Positions 8,471 through 17,132 of a stretch of 64,000 nt of DNA are shown piece by piece. Positions within the stretch are counted from its first letter, which is position 1, and every line of letters begins with the position of its first letter. A program made the position numbers and the translations under genes. The stretch comes from JACPYF01 sp964348695 (GTDB lineage: Bacteria; Patescibacteriota; Saccharimonadia; Saccharimonadales; Saccharimonadaceae): NCBI GenBank assembly GCA_964348695.1, contig CAYGDI010000002.1, positions 62,001 through 126,000 of the forward strand. The letters run 5' to 3'. The notes below the pieces were generated by a model. That model was not told the DNA's origin and ran no database searches. It was given only the letters and a program-made list of their open reading frames with translations.

Positions 8471-8919
8471 CGTAGGTTATCCAGCTGGTGATTACGCCGA
8501 CGATACCGCTCTGCATTTGCAAAAGGCGTCGTGAGCCAGGTATCAATTATTTTTTTCCACTGCTCAGGATCATCATCAAATGTTCTCGCGGGCAGGCAAA
8601 GTACATTGCTATCATTGTCATTGCGTGTCATCTTTGCTTCTTGTTCGTCCCACACCACACTCGCTCTTATACCGTCAAATCTGTTTGCGGCCATACCCAT
8701 GCCTTGTGCACCGCCGCAGAGCAGAATCGCTCGTGGGTCATTGTCTTCACTACCGAGAACTTTTATGGCAGCCTTTGCTGCAAACTGAGGAAAATCGTCT
8801 TCTTGATCTAACACATCATCACCAACGTCTTCAACATCGTGACCTTGTTTGGTAAGATACGAAAAAATATCTCCCTTGAGATGAAACCCATTGTGATCAC
8901 TGCCCAAAAATATCTTCAT
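8467..8919 (-). CDS. rpiB: Ribose-5-phosphate isomerase B
   Basis: A 150-aa RpiB/LacAB-family isomerase converting ribose-5-P and ribulose-5-P. Family landmarks are GSDHNGFHLK at the N-terminus, LCGGAQGMGMAANR with the catalytic cysteine, and the RNDNDSNVLCLPAR phosphate-binding segment (normally R-HNDANVL). It overlaps the epimerase start by 4 bp and follows gap by 29 bp, completing the non-oxidative pentose phosphate set in one transcript. RpiB and the galactose-6-P isomerases are hard to tell apart by sequence; neighbours favour RpiB. Confidence 0.9.
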   Translation of the reverse strand: MKIFLGSDHNGFHLKGDIFSYLTKQGHDVEDVGDDVLDQEDDFPQFAAKAAIKVLGSEDNDPRAILLCGGAQGMGMAANRFDGIRASVVWDEQEAKMTRNDNDSNVLCLPARTFDDDPEQWKKIIDTWLTTPFANAERYRRRNHQLDNLR

Positions 8920-8948
8920 AATATACCTCTAAGTATAAGCAATTTAGT

Positions 8949-9968
8949 CTAGCTCTGCAATGTTGCGCCGATATCAGCTGTCAACTCAACTAAACGGTTG
9001 CTGTAACCCCATTCGTTGTCATACCATGCAACAACTTTTATCAGATTTCCACCTACAACGTTCGTAAGATTCAGGTCGATTATTGCACTGTGCGAGTTAC
9101 CTTTAAAATCACTAGATACCAGCTCTTCTTCGGTCACCGCCAGTATTCCCTGATAAAAAGGCTCTTTGGCGGCTTTTTTAAATACATCTTTGATTTCATC
9201 AACAGTAGTGTCACGTTTTATAAGCACAACAAAATCACTTATACTAACTACTGGAGTCGGCACCCGTAGTGATAGACCACCGAAATTCCCTTTTACAGCT
9301 GGTAGCGCTTCGCCTGCAGCAATACTAGCACCGGTACTTGTAGGTATGATGTTCTCAGCTGCAGCTCGACTACGTCGTGGGTCACTGTGCGGTGAATCTT
9401 GTAGACGTTGATCCGAAGTGTAGCTATGCACGGTCGTCATCATTGCTTTTTCTATACCAAAATTACTTTCGAGCACTGCCATTACGGGTGTAATGCAGTT
9501 TGTTGTACAACTCGCGTTACTGACAACATCTGTGGAGCTAGCGATCTTGTCTTCGTTCACACCCAGCACGATCGTGTCGGCACCATCGCCTTTTGCTGGG
9601 GCTGAGATAACAACTTTTTTAGCGCCGGCGCCGTCAATATGTGCTTTTGCCAACTCAGGTTTGACAAAAAAACCAGTGCTTTCGATCACTACATCTACGC
9701 CAAGGTCAGCCCATGGCAGAGCACTAGGCTCTTTTTCGGCGAGCACTTTGATAGCTTTCCCATCGACGATAATATGCTGCTCATCATACGTAACTTCGTG
9801 TTCGTATGTGCCATATGAACTATCGTGTTTTAGCAAATGGGCTAATGTCTTGTTATCTGTCAAATCATTTATCGCAACTATTTCAAGATCAGCCCGTTCA
9901 AATGCGATTTTAAAAGCATTGCGACCGATCCGTCCGAACCCATTGATAGCTATTTTTGTCTGTGCCAC
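8949..9968 (-). CDS. gap: Glyceraldehyde-3-phosphate dehydrogenase
   Basis: A 339-aa NAD-dependent glycolytic dehydrogenase. Visible are the NAD-binding NGFGRIGR, the catalytic SNASCTTNCITP with the active cysteine, the phosphate-binding TVHSYTSDQRL segment, and the C-terminal WYDNEWGYSNR. The start is GTG at 9968, 7 bp after AGGAG. A TACAAT box lies about 40 bp upstream, so unlike many neighbours this gene has a leader. First gene of the gap-rpiB-rpe-transketolase operon. Confidence 0.97.
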   Translation of the reverse strand: MAQTKIAINGFGRIGRNAFKIAFERADLEIVAINDLTDNKTLAHLLKHDSSYGTYEHEVTYDEQHIIVDGKAIKVLAEKEPSALPWADLGVDVVIESTGFFVKPELAKAHIDGAGAKKVVISAPAKGDGADTIVLGVNEDKIASSTDVVSNASCTTNCITPVMAVLESNFGIEKAMMTTVHSYTSDQRLQDSPHSDPRRSRAAAENIIPTSTGASIAAGEALPAVKGNFGGLSLRVPTPVVSISDFVVLIKRDTTVDEIKDVFKKAAKEPFYQGILAVTEEELVSSDFKGNSHSAIIDLNLTNVVGGNLIKVVAWYDNEWGYSNRLVELTADIGATLQS

Positions 9969-10055
9969 TTCCCACTCCTTATCCCAAGCGTTAGCATTAT
10001 GTGTAATATTGTACCATGTACATAGAAAATCTAAAACATATCATACTTTTACCTG

Positions 10056-10081
10056 TTTTTTGTCCCGATCGGGACAAAAAA
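10056..10081. promoter_or_regulatory. Perfect 26-bp palindrome, candidate operator
   Basis: Six T, GTCCCGATCGGGAC, six A: every base is mirrored. It lies between the divergent gap and rel genes, about 30 bp before the rel -10 box. A-tracts follow the stem on both strands, so it does not fit a terminator and looks more like a dimeric repressor site. The regulator is unknown. Confidence 0.55.
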
Positions 10082-10111
10082 AGTGGATCTAATGAACTTG
10101 AATGTATACAG

Positions 10112-10117
10112 TATAAT
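10112..10117 (+). promoter_or_regulatory. -10 box of rel, leaderless
   Basis: TATAAT ends 7 bp before the ATG at 10125, so transcription should start at or next to the start codon. Confidence 0.6.
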
Positions 10118-10124
10118 TATAGAT

Positions 10125-11693
10125 ATGAAGAAAAGAGATGTACTAAAAGACGCAAAGCCACACTACGATGAAGATGAGATCCTAGAACTAGAACTCGCAA
10201 TCGACACCGCTACCACTGCCCATAGAGGTCAAAAAAGATTGAGTGGCGAGCCGTATATCATTCACCCTTTGCACGTTGCGCGCACTCTTATTGAATGGGG
10301 CATGGATATAGACACTGTGATTGCAGGAGTTTTGCATGACACAGTCGAAGACACCGACCTCACGCTCGATACTATAGAAAATCTCTTCGGTCACGATGTG
10401 GCGTTTTTAGTCGACAGCGTCACAAAAGTCGGCCAGGCTCGAGCGGGTATGCGTGATATCGAATCATACTTACCAACAACAAAAGATAATCTCAGCAAAC
10501 TATTGATCGCAATCGGCAAAGACATTCGAGTTATCATTATCAAGCTCGCAGACAGACTCCACAACCTTCAGACACTCGAACATATGCCTCGTGACAAGCA
10601 GATTAAAATCGCTCGGGAATCACTAGAAGTCTTTGCCCCGATGGCAGATCGGCTAGGTATGGGTCGAGTGCGAATGCAAATGGAAGAATTGGCCTTTAGC
10701 TACATCGAACCACGAGAGTTTAAAAAATTGCGCAAACTCATGAAAGATCGACTAGGTAAATCCCATCGCAAATTAGCCGTTGTACGTAAAGAATTTTCTG
10801 AAGAGTTAGACCGCCAAGGAATTACACACGATATGGATGGACGTGTCAAAAGTCTTTATAGCCTGAAACGCAAACTAGAAAAGGTTGATGGTAATATTGA
10901 TGATATTTATGATCTGATAGCGCTACGTATCATTGTCGACAACCAAGAAACCTGCTACCAAGTGCTCGGATTGCTACACAGTATGTACCAACCAATGCTC
11001 GGTCGTATCAAAGATTATATTGCTGCACCAAAACCAAATGGCTACCAGAGCCTACACACTACCGTTATTACACCGACGAAACAGGTTGTAGAGTTTCAGG
11101 TGCGTACTCGTGAGATGCATGAATACGCAGAGCGCGGTTTGGCAGCAAGCTTTCACTACCATGAACAAAAACAAGCTAAAGAATACCGTAAAAAACGAGG
11201 GACCTCTACTCTGCCCGCACAACTACAGTGGATCTCTCAGATGCAAGAAGTAGCAACAAAGCTCAGCGAGGGTGACGAGGTAAAATTGGACGAACTAAAA
11301 GTAGATCTTTTTGATCAACGTATTTTCGTCTATTCACCAAAGGGCGACATATACAACCTCCCGTACGGAGCGTTACCTCTTGATTTTGCCTATCTTGTTC
11401 ACAGCGACATCGGCAAGCACGCTTATAGCTTCAGAGTGAATGGCAATATTGTGTCTTTTGACAAACAGCTCCACAACGGCGATGTTGTAGAAGTTGTTAC
11501 TCGCAAATTATCTCTACCAAAACAAGCCTGGCTAGATCTTGTCACTACTGTACATGCCCGCAACAAGCTACGCGCACAGCTTCGGCAACTTGGTCTAATA
11601 GAGACCATCACCTCTGCTAGCGCTATCATTCGTGACAAAGCAGTTCGCAAAGCTCAAAGAGGCATCAAACTTGGTTCTAATAAAAAACGATAG
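10125..11693 (+). CDS. rel: (p)ppGpp synthetase/hydrolase, RelA/SpoT family, short form
   Basis: About 522 aa. The HD hydrolase domain has HRGQKRLSGEPYIIHPL and the HDTVED metal motif, so hydrolysis is probably intact. The synthetase domain shows DLIALRIIV and GRIKDYIAAPKPNGYQSLHT. A TGS domain follows (DQRIFVYSPKGDIYNLP to VVEVVT). The protein ends soon after TGS, without the helical, zinc-finger and ACT regions of full-length Rel (about 700 aa or more), which sense the ribosome. ATG at 10125 is chosen over an in-frame GTG at 10083 because it is 7 bp after TATAAT. It would control stringent-response alarmone levels. Confidence 0.93.
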   Translation: MKKRDVLKDAKPHYDEDEILELELAIDTATTAHRGQKRLSGEPYIIHPLHVARTLIEWGMDIDTVIAGVLHDTVEDTDLTLDTIENLFGHDVAFLVDSVTKVGQARAGMRDIESYLPTTKDNLSKLLIAIGKDIRVIIIKLADRLHNLQTLEHMPRDKQIKIARESLEVFAPMADRLGMGRVRMQMEELAFSYIEPREFKKLRKLMKDRLGKSHRKLAVVRKEFSEELDRQGITHDMDGRVKSLYSLKRKLEKVDGNIDDIYDLIALRIIVDNQETCYQVLGLLHSMYQPMLGRIKDYIAAPKPNGYQSLHTTVITPTKQVVEFQVRTREMHEYAERGLAASFHYHEQKQAKEYRKKRGTSTLPAQLQWISQMQEVATKLSEGDEVKLDELKVDLFDQRIFVYSPKGDIYNLPYGALPLDFAYLVHSDIGKHAYSFRVNGNIVSFDKQLHNGDVVEVVTRKLSLPKQAWLDLVTTVHARNKLRAQLRQLGLIETITSASAIIRDKAVRKAQRGIKLGSNKKR

Positions 11694-11699
11694 CGTTGT

Positions 11700-12167
11700 T
11701 TAAGCTTGTGGTGGTATCGGAGGTAGCGGGCCGCGCGGCGGTGTATTTTGAGGTGATGTGTTTTGCTGAGGCTGAGTAACGGGAGGTGGTGAAACTGGCG
11801 CTTTTTCTATAATTTCAGGCACATCAGTTCCCGCACTCTTCGTCAGCCTGTCTCCAATATTGATAGTTTCATAGAGACCACTAGATATGTCCCAATCAAT
11901 TTGTTCACCGCCATCAGTTTTGACTTTGATAGAGTAGCTGTGCGTAACCGCTACTTGGTTATTCGTATTGCCGATAGAGAACAAGCCAATACTATTTTGT
12001 CGATTGTTATCCCCAAAATCGTTGCTATCATAAACATTTTCTGAAATATCTTTATCAACTACGACTCCTGTCCAAACTGCGTCTTTGCGTTTTTTGTTGA
12101 TGTATACACCATAAATAACAAACCCGATAATAGCGACTATGACTCCTGAGACTAGTAATGCTTCCAT
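11700..12167 (-). CDS. Membrane-anchored hypothetical protein with proline-rich tail
   Basis: A 155-aa protein with one N-terminal membrane helix (about residues 3-23) followed by a basic KKRKD stop-transfer segment. The middle looks beta-rich (TGVVVDKD, SYSIKVKTDGG, QIDWDISSG). The last third is low-complexity proline/glutamine (APVSPPPVTQPQQ, RGPLPPIPPQ). No family recognised. It is convergent with rel, separated by only 6 bp, and lies downstream of inorganic pyrophosphatase. Confidence 0.65.
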   Translation of the reverse strand: MEALLVSGVIVAIIGFVIYGVYINKKRKDAVWTGVVVDKDISENVYDSNDFGDNNRQNSIGLFSIGNTNNQVAVTHSYSIKVKTDGGEQIDWDISSGLYETINIGDRLTKSAGTDVPEIIEKAPVSPPPVTQPQQNTSPQNTPPRGPLPPIPPQA

Positions 12168-12191
12168 AACTAGTTCAATACTACCATAAAA

Positions 12192-12725
12192 CTAGGCTTT
12201 GTTCTTCCAGCGCTCGATAGACTCAAGAATCACTTTTTGTGCATCAGCAGCGTCGCCCCAACTTTGGACTTTTGTGCTACCAGGTTTTTTCAGGTCTTTG
12301 TAGTGGTTAAAGTGATGTTCGACTTTTTGCTTCCACTGCTCGTGAATATCGTCGATAGATTTGATCGTGTCACCAGTGTTGCGATCGTCAGCAGGTACAA
12401 CTATGATCTTGTCATCAACTTCGCCGTCATCAACAAAATGCATTACACCAATCACGCGACCTTTTAAGTAGACTCCTGTCGGTATCGGGTCGTTTGTGAT
12501 TATCAGTGTATCTAGCTCGTCACCGTCTTCGTCCAGAGTTTGCGGAATGAAACCATAGTTTACTGGTTTTGCAAAAATACTTGGTTCGACTCGGTCTAGC
12601 TCGAATACACCTAGCTGTCGGTTCCATTCAATTTTCAGTGTTGACCATTTTGGGATTTCGACAACCGTGTTGATAATACCTGCGTCAACATCTCCTGCAT
12701 CTAGTATTTTGTTAAAATCTGCCAT
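12192..12725 (-). CDS. ppa: Inorganic pyrophosphatase, family I
   Basis: A 177-aa soluble pyrophosphatase that hydrolyses PPi from biosynthetic reactions. It shows the family I landmarks VNYGFIPQT, the metal-binding DGDELDTLI and the second acidic cluster DDGEVDDKIIVVP. Length is normal for the bacterial hexameric form. GGAG precedes the ATG at a somewhat long distance. Confidence 0.94.
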   Translation of the reverse strand: MADFNKILDAGDVDAGIINTVVEIPKWSTLKIEWNRQLGVFELDRVEPSIFAKPVNYGFIPQTLDEDGDELDTLIITNDPIPTGVYLKGRVIGVMHFVDDGEVDDKIIVVPADDRNTGDTIKSIDDIHEQWKQKVEHHFNHYKDLKKPGSTKVQSWGDAADAQKVILESIERWKNKA

Positions 12726-12775
12726 CTTGGTATTTCTCCGTTTACGTTATAATCGTTATTAGTAACAATTTTACC

Positions 12776-13753
12776 ATGAAACTACTGACAACATCAGAAT
12801 ATTTGGCCGATGCAGCCCACGCAATAGCCCGCAGTAAAAAGCGGGTTGTTGTGATGACTTTGTGTATAGCGCGCGAAACTGGTACGGTCGAGTTTATTGA
12901 CAATCTACAGTCCGCCGCACAGCGAGGCGTCGATGTACAAATAGCAGCTGATACTTTTACCTTTAGTGAATTTGGAGGGTTCTTTAACCCTGCCAAAAGG
13001 TGGGTTAGCAAAAGTCGTGAAGCCAGACGCCTGGCTAATGGGCTGCGAAAAAATGGTGCAAGTTTTTACTGGCTGGGCGGCAACCATCGCATCAATCCTT
13101 TTGCGGGTGTCACTCATGTCAAATGGACAATTGTCGATGACATAGTCTATTGCTTTGGAGGTATGAATTTGTATGGCAAGGCCAGTACCAACCTGGACTA
13201 TATGTTCAAAATAAAAGACAAGAAACTATCTAATTTGCTATCAAAAGAACATAACGATATCGTAAAGTCCGACAAAGACCCGACTGACTATTCTGGATTT
13301 ATCAAAAATATCGGTACCAACAAGGTCATGATAGACAGCGGGCAACCGGGCGAATCTATCATCTACGATCGTGCGGTCGAGCTGGCAAAACGTGCGGAGT
13401 CTATATTGTTCGTATCTCAGTATTGCCCAACTGGAGAGCTAGCAAAAATTCTACGTAAGAAAAAAGCCAAAGTGTACTACAATCGTCCAGGCACCGCCCG
13501 ACGCTGGACGAACCTGATGCTGAGATTTTCTGCGCTCCAAACTAGACTAAAAACTAAGTACAAAGGTAAAAAATACCTACACGCAAAGTTCATCATTTTC
13601 ACTATGCCTGGCGGTGATAAAATCACACTCAGCGGTAGTCACAACTTTAGCTATAGCGGTGTCCGTTTTGGTACTCGTGAGGTCGAACTGGAAACTAGCG
13701 ATCGCAAAATTATATCTCAGTTAGAAGAATTTTACACCACTCATATATCATAA
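12776..13753 (+). CDS. Phospholipase D-superfamily protein
   Basis: A 325-aa protein with two HKD-type half-sites: HVKWTIVDD (HxKxxxxD) in the N-terminal half and HAKFIIF (HxK) followed by LSGSHNFSYSG in the C-terminal half. The superfamily transfers phosphatidyl groups (cardiolipin synthase and relatives) or cleaves nucleic acids. There is no hydrophobic anchor, so a soluble or peripheral enzyme is expected. Membrane-lipid remodelling is the commonest role for this size, but nuclease activity cannot be ruled out. Confidence 0.85.
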   Translation: MKLLTTSEYLADAAHAIARSKKRVVVMTLCIARETGTVEFIDNLQSAAQRGVDVQIAADTFTFSEFGGFFNPAKRWVSKSREARRLANGLRKNGASFYWLGGNHRINPFAGVTHVKWTIVDDIVYCFGGMNLYGKASTNLDYMFKIKDKKLSNLLSKEHNDIVKSDKDPTDYSGFIKNIGTNKVMIDSGQPGESIIYDRAVELAKRAESILFVSQYCPTGELAKILRKKKAKVYYNRPGTARRWTNLMLRFSALQTRLKTKYKGKKYLHAKFIIFTMPGGDKITLSGSHNFSYSGVRFGTREVELETSDRKIISQLEEFYTTHIS

Positions 13754-13756
13754 AAA

Positions 13757-13785
13757 TTGACAAAATAATAGATTTTTGTTATAAT
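13757..13785 (+). promoter_or_regulatory. Consensus sigma-70 promoter
   Basis: TTGACA (13757-13762), exactly 17 bp, TATAAT (13780-13785). It drives the 105-aa membrane-protein cassette after a leader of about 65 nt. Confidence 0.85.
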
Positions 13786-13856
13786 ATATTTATCTTTTGC
13801 AGTTTGTGAAGGACGCAATTTTGTCAGATTCAATCAATCCCTAGGAAGGTTTCCGT

Positions 13857-14174
13857 ATGAAAGATCAAAAGCGAAGCAATGATTGGTACCATGTGGTCAT
13901 GCTGACCACAGGAACAATCAACTTTTTGATTGGCATGTATGTGGTCTACTTCGTTGGCGATGAATGGGGCTTGGGTTCACTGATCATCGGTAGCACAGTC
14001 ATTTTGATGACACTGATCATGGTGTTCAACGAAGATTTGAGCAACATGATCAAGCACGTGGCACTGCGACAATCTCATGCAACATTCAACGTTTCGGCAC
14101 GAAAATCACCCAATGCAACTGACACGTTGCCGTACCAAGGGCGATGGAGAGATGAACCTGTCAACAAGTTGTAA
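13857..14174 (+). CDS. Small two-helix membrane protein (cassette gene)
   Basis: A 105-aa protein: a short charged N-terminus, two hydrophobic helices (about residues 13-33 and 38-58) joined by a short acidic loop, and a polar, basic C-terminal tail. No family recognised. The ribosome-binding site AGGAAGG lies in a short GGAA/TTCC hairpin just before the ATG. The gene has a perfect promoter and a strong terminator of its own and is squeezed between the PLD gene and convergent trxB, like the other cassette genes in the window. Expression is predicted to be high. Confidence 0.7.
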   Translation: MKDQKRSNDWYHVVMLTTGTINFLIGMYVVYFVGDEWGLGSLIIGSTVILMTLIMVFNEDLSNMIKHVALRQSHATFNVSARKSPNATDTLPYQGRWRDEPVNKL

Positions 14175-14177
14175 CAA

Positions 14178-14243
14178 ACCCCGCCTGCCCGTTGCAGACA
14201 CCTACCTGGTGCCTCCGGGTATCAGGCGGGGTGTTTGCTTTTT
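14178..14243 (+). terminator. Large branched terminator
   Basis: ACCCCGCCTG (14178-14187) pairs with CAGGCGGGGT (14223-14232), enclosing a CCCG/CGGG stem and a CACC/GGTG hairpin, followed by a T-rich tract. Ends the 105-aa cassette gene; it abuts the 3' end of convergent trxB. Confidence 0.8.
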
Positions 14244-15168
14244 ATGATTCTAAATATTCACGAATATTCAGTGCTGCGGTAGCACCTTCGCCAACCGCGC
14301 TAGCTATTTGCATAGTTGCGCCTGATCGAACATCGCCGCTGGCGAATACGCCAGGCATTGTGGTTTGCAACTTGCCATCTGTTTTTATAAAACCTTGTTC
14401 GTCTAGTTCGATCTTTGAATCGGCCAAAAACTGTGTATTTGGTAGCAAACCTACAAATACAAACACGCCATCGGTCTCGATCTCGATCTTTTCGCCGTCT
14501 TTTGTCGCCAGTACTTTATCGACTTTCGATCCGTCAGTGGCAATTATTTCGTCGGTTGTAGTGTTCAAATGAACAGTTATTTTGCCTTCACTGACAGCTT
14601 TGCCCAGATCATGTTGCAAGACTTCACTTGCCTTTATAGTTGAGCGTACTAACAAATCAATATGGGATGTAAATCGCGTCAAGTACAAAGCCTCTTGCAA
14701 CGCAGAGTTGCCGCCACCAACAACAACTAGTTTTTTGTCACGATAAAATGCCCCGTCACAAGTCGCACAGTAGTGAACGCCGCGACCGAAATATTCAGCT
14801 TCGCCAGGAACGCCGATCTTTTTGTAGTCACTACCAGTTGCGATCAAAACTACCTTGGCCAAAACATCATTGCCGTCAATTTTCAGGACCTTGTGATCAC
14901 CAGCATCGGTAATGCTTTGTACATCGCCAAACTCGATCTTGGCGCCGAAACGTTCGGCTTGGGCTTGCAACTGTTCGGCCAGCTTCAAACCTTCGATGCC
15001 TTCGGCGAATCCAGGATAGTTATCTACCTGGTCGGTGATCGCTGCCAGACCACCAATGACACCTTTTTCATACAAAGTTGTGTCGATGTCTTCTCGGCAA
15101 GTATATACTGCAGCGGCCAACGCAGACGGACCTGCACCAACCATAACCAGTGGGTGAATATCAGACAT
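14242..15168 (-). CDS. trxB: Thioredoxin reductase
   Basis: A 308-aa FAD/NADPH flavoprotein that reduces thioredoxin or glutaredoxin-like partners. It has the FAD-binding GAGPSALAAA, the redox-active CATC (HYCATCDGAF), the NADPH-binding VVGGGNSALQEA, and the C-terminal FAD motif GVFASGDVRS. Its start overlaps the glutaredoxin stop by one base (TAATG), so the two are coexpressed and probably work together as a disulphide-reducing system. Confidence 0.95.
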   Translation of the reverse strand: MSDIHPLVMVGAGPSALAAAVYTCREDIDTTLYEKGVIGGLAAITDQVDNYPGFAEGIEGLKLAEQLQAQAERFGAKIEFGDVQSITDAGDHKVLKIDGNDVLAKVVLIATGSDYKKIGVPGEAEYFGRGVHYCATCDGAFYRDKKLVVVGGGNSALQEALYLTRFTSHIDLLVRSTIKASEVLQHDLGKAVSEGKITVHLNTTTDEIIATDGSKVDKVLATKDGEKIEIETDGVFVFVGLLPNTQFLADSKIELDEQGFIKTDGKLQTTMPGVFASGDVRSGATMQIASAVGEGATAALNIREYLES

Positions 15169-15419
15169 TAGGCTGCGAGTGCCGCCGATAGTTTGCTAGG
15201 ATTCCAGCCCACTGTGACAACTGGTTCTTTTGATTCGTTTTCGATGACGGTCACTGGTACTGTTAGAGATCCGCTGATTGCATGGACCTTTTCTCTCTGA
15301 TCAGGTTGTTCGTCGAGATTCACCACATTATATTCTTCGCCTTTGCTTTCTAGGTATTTTTTGACCATCAAGCAATATGCACACTGCGTCGTGGTATAAA
15401 CGGTAATATGTTTTGACAT
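15168..15419 (-). CDS. Glutaredoxin-like thiol-disulphide protein
   Basis: An 83-aa thioredoxin-fold protein with active site TQCAYC near the N-terminus, a TVPVTVI segment with the cis-proline, and a C-terminal VGWNPSKL resembling the GFxxxxL of NrdH/Grx proteins. AGGAGG precedes the ATG. Coupled to thioredoxin reductase, which points to an NrdH-like redoxin reduced by TrxB rather than by glutathione. Confidence 0.85.
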   Translation of the reverse strand: MSKHITVYTTTQCAYCLMVKKYLESKGEEYNVVNLDEQPDQREKVHAISGSLTVPVTVIENESKEPVVTVGWNPSKLSAALAA

Positions 15420-15518
15420 GGTACCCTCCTATGTCGGTTTTTATTTTGTTATCACTTACGTACCATTATATATAGCGCTCTTGTTGATGGTCAAGACGCT
15501 ACATGTTGTAGTTTTGTA

Positions 15519-16067
15519 CTATTTTACCTCGAGCACTTCAACGATAAATTGTAGTGGTCCAGCTGGATAACCAGCCTGGGGAGTTGCACCATATGCTTTG
15601 TCCGCTGGGATCGTCAACTTGCGTATACCACCTGGTTTGATACCATCAAGACCTTCGGTCCATCCAGCTATCACACCTTCGAGCGAAGTATCAAGAGGGT
15701 TTAATACTCCATCTTTTTTTGATGAATCGAATATGACACCATCTGCTGTCCAGCCAAAATAGTTTACCTTGACTGTTGAATCTTTAGTAGCAGCCTTGCC
15801 CTCGCCAGTCTTGAGATCTTCGACAACTAATGTTGTGGCGCCTGCAGCGTCAAATGGTGCTGCTGCATATCCATCTAGTGGCTCTTTCGCTTTTTGAGCC
15901 TCTTGCTCTAGTTGTTTTTGTATTTCTGCTTGGGCTGCTTGGTCTTTTTTGTCATTTTCATTTGCGATGATTACGATAAAATACGCTCCTAGAGAACCTA
16001 TTGTCATCGCGACAATAATAATCCAGATAAATACTTTTTGTACAGTTGATGTTGACGATTTTTCCAT
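15519..16067 (-). CDS. Membrane-anchored FKBP-type peptidyl-prolyl isomerase
   Basis: 182 aa. One N-terminal membrane helix (about residues 9-31) and a charged helical linker (KDQAAQAEIQKQLEQEAQKA) precede an FKBP domain: VKVNYFGWTADGVIFDSS, VIAGWTEGLDGIKPGGIRKLTIP and GPLQFIVEVLEV. The domain should face the outside and help fold secreted proteins. The last residues complete the FKBP fold, so the gene is full length. AGGAG precedes the ATG. Confidence 0.9.
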   Translation of the reverse strand: MEKSSTSTVQKVFIWIIIVAMTIGSLGAYFIVIIANENDKKDQAAQAEIQKQLEQEAQKAKEPLDGYAAAPFDAAGATTLVVEDLKTGEGKAATKDSTVKVNYFGWTADGVIFDSSKKDGVLNPLDTSLEGVIAGWTEGLDGIKPGGIRKLTIPADKAYGATPQAGYPAGPLQFIVEVLEVK

Positions 16068-16124
16068 ATACTCCTTTTTTCAGTCAGTATATGTCATTAT
16101 ACCCTAGTATTGACAGCTAAAAAA

Positions 16125-17099
16125 CTATTCATGCCAGTCATCGATCAAGTGTTCGATATTTTGACGAAGTATTATGTGCGCTCCTTCAACAATTTGTCGG
16201 ATTCTCTCTCTAGTAAGACCGAGCTCTTTGCCAATTTGATCAAATGTCATCTCTTTTTCTCGGTCTATCCCATGGTACATTTTCAATATACCGTACTCGT
16301 TCGGGGTAAGATAAAATGCCATTGCAGTGTCTAATCTTTCCTTGCGCATTTTCTTGACTGCCTCTTCTTCAACACTCATACTTTGCTCGTCCTCGATAAG
16401 ACTACCTAGTGTTGTATTCTTCTCTCCATCTGGACCAACAGTTTTGTCTAATGACACAGGACCTAGATCCATATCGAGTAGCACTTGAACTTCTTCGGGC
16501 GTCATGTCTAGTTCAGCAGCGACTGTATAGGCATCTGTCGGTAGTTGCTCGCCCTCGAGGTATCTCTGTGTATCTTTGATCTTCTTGATCATTTCAGTTT
16601 TGTGTACAGGTATGCGGATTGTCGAGCCTTTGTTCGCAAGTGCTCGTGTCACACCTTGGCGAATCCACCATGTAGCATAGGTACTAAACTTGAAACCTTT
16701 ACGGTAGTCAAACTTTTCAACAGCTCGTATCAGCCCATCGTTGCCTTCTTGGATTAGATCCAAAAGATCAAGACCTCTGCCTTGGTATTGAGAAGCTATA
16801 CTCACAACTAACTTGAGGTTTGATTCGATAAACCGATCTTTTGCGCCTGGGGTGCCGCGTTCAACTTGTTTTGCAAGCTCTACTTCCTCTTCACGGGTCA
16901 ATATCTCGTGTCCGCCCATTTTTTGCATATAATCTCCGAGAGCGTCGATCACCAGTGTGTCATCAACGGTCAAGTCTATTCCTTCGAGCGTATCATGTTC
17001 ATCTGCGTCAATATCAATAATATCCAAGTCACTATCGACTTCGAGTTCTGGCCTCTTCATAGGATACTTGCTTGGATAAAAACCATTCATAGCCAGCAA
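16125..17099 (-). CDS. rpoD: RNA polymerase primary sigma factor (sigma-70 family)
   Basis: A 324-aa sigma factor. An acidic N-terminus (DLDIIDIDADEHD) stands where region 1.1 would be, far shorter than in E. coli. Region 1.2 (DYMQKMGGHEILTREEEVELA), region 2 (RFIESNLKLVVSIASQYQ, FDYRKGFKFSTYATWWIRQ), region 3 and region 4 with the helix-turn-helix (TRERIRQIVEGA) are present. The TTGACA/TATAAT sites in this window fit its recognition helices. It lies 33 bp after pheT and 57 bp before the FKBP gene on the same strand. Confidence 0.94.
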   Translation of the reverse strand: MLAMNGFYPSKYPMKRPELEVDSDLDIIDIDADEHDTLEGIDLTVDDTLVIDALGDYMQKMGGHEILTREEEVELAKQVERGTPGAKDRFIESNLKLVVSIASQYQGRGLDLLDLIQEGNDGLIRAVEKFDYRKGFKFSTYATWWIRQGVTRALANKGSTIRIPVHKTEMIKKIKDTQRYLEGEQLPTDAYTVAAELDMTPEEVQVLLDMDLGPVSLDKTVGPDGEKNTTLGSLIEDEQSMSVEEEAVKKMRKERLDTAMAFYLTPNEYGILKMYHGIDREKEMTFDQIGKELGLTRERIRQIVEGAHIILRQNIEHLIDDWHE

Positions 17100-17132
17100 A
17101 TCATACCATATTTTTACTGTTTGAACAATATG

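Noticed and set aside
10056..10081. Terminator between gap and rel
   Set aside because: Both genes are transcribed away from it and A runs, not T runs, follow the stem on each strand.
9493..10092. 199-aa open frame antisense to gap
   Set aside because: It mirrors the gap gene and has low-complexity S/T/A content; the gap motifs on the minus strand are decisive.
14773..15171. 132-aa open frame antisense to trxB
   Set aside because: Shadow of the trxB coding sequence; no ribosome-binding site or family.
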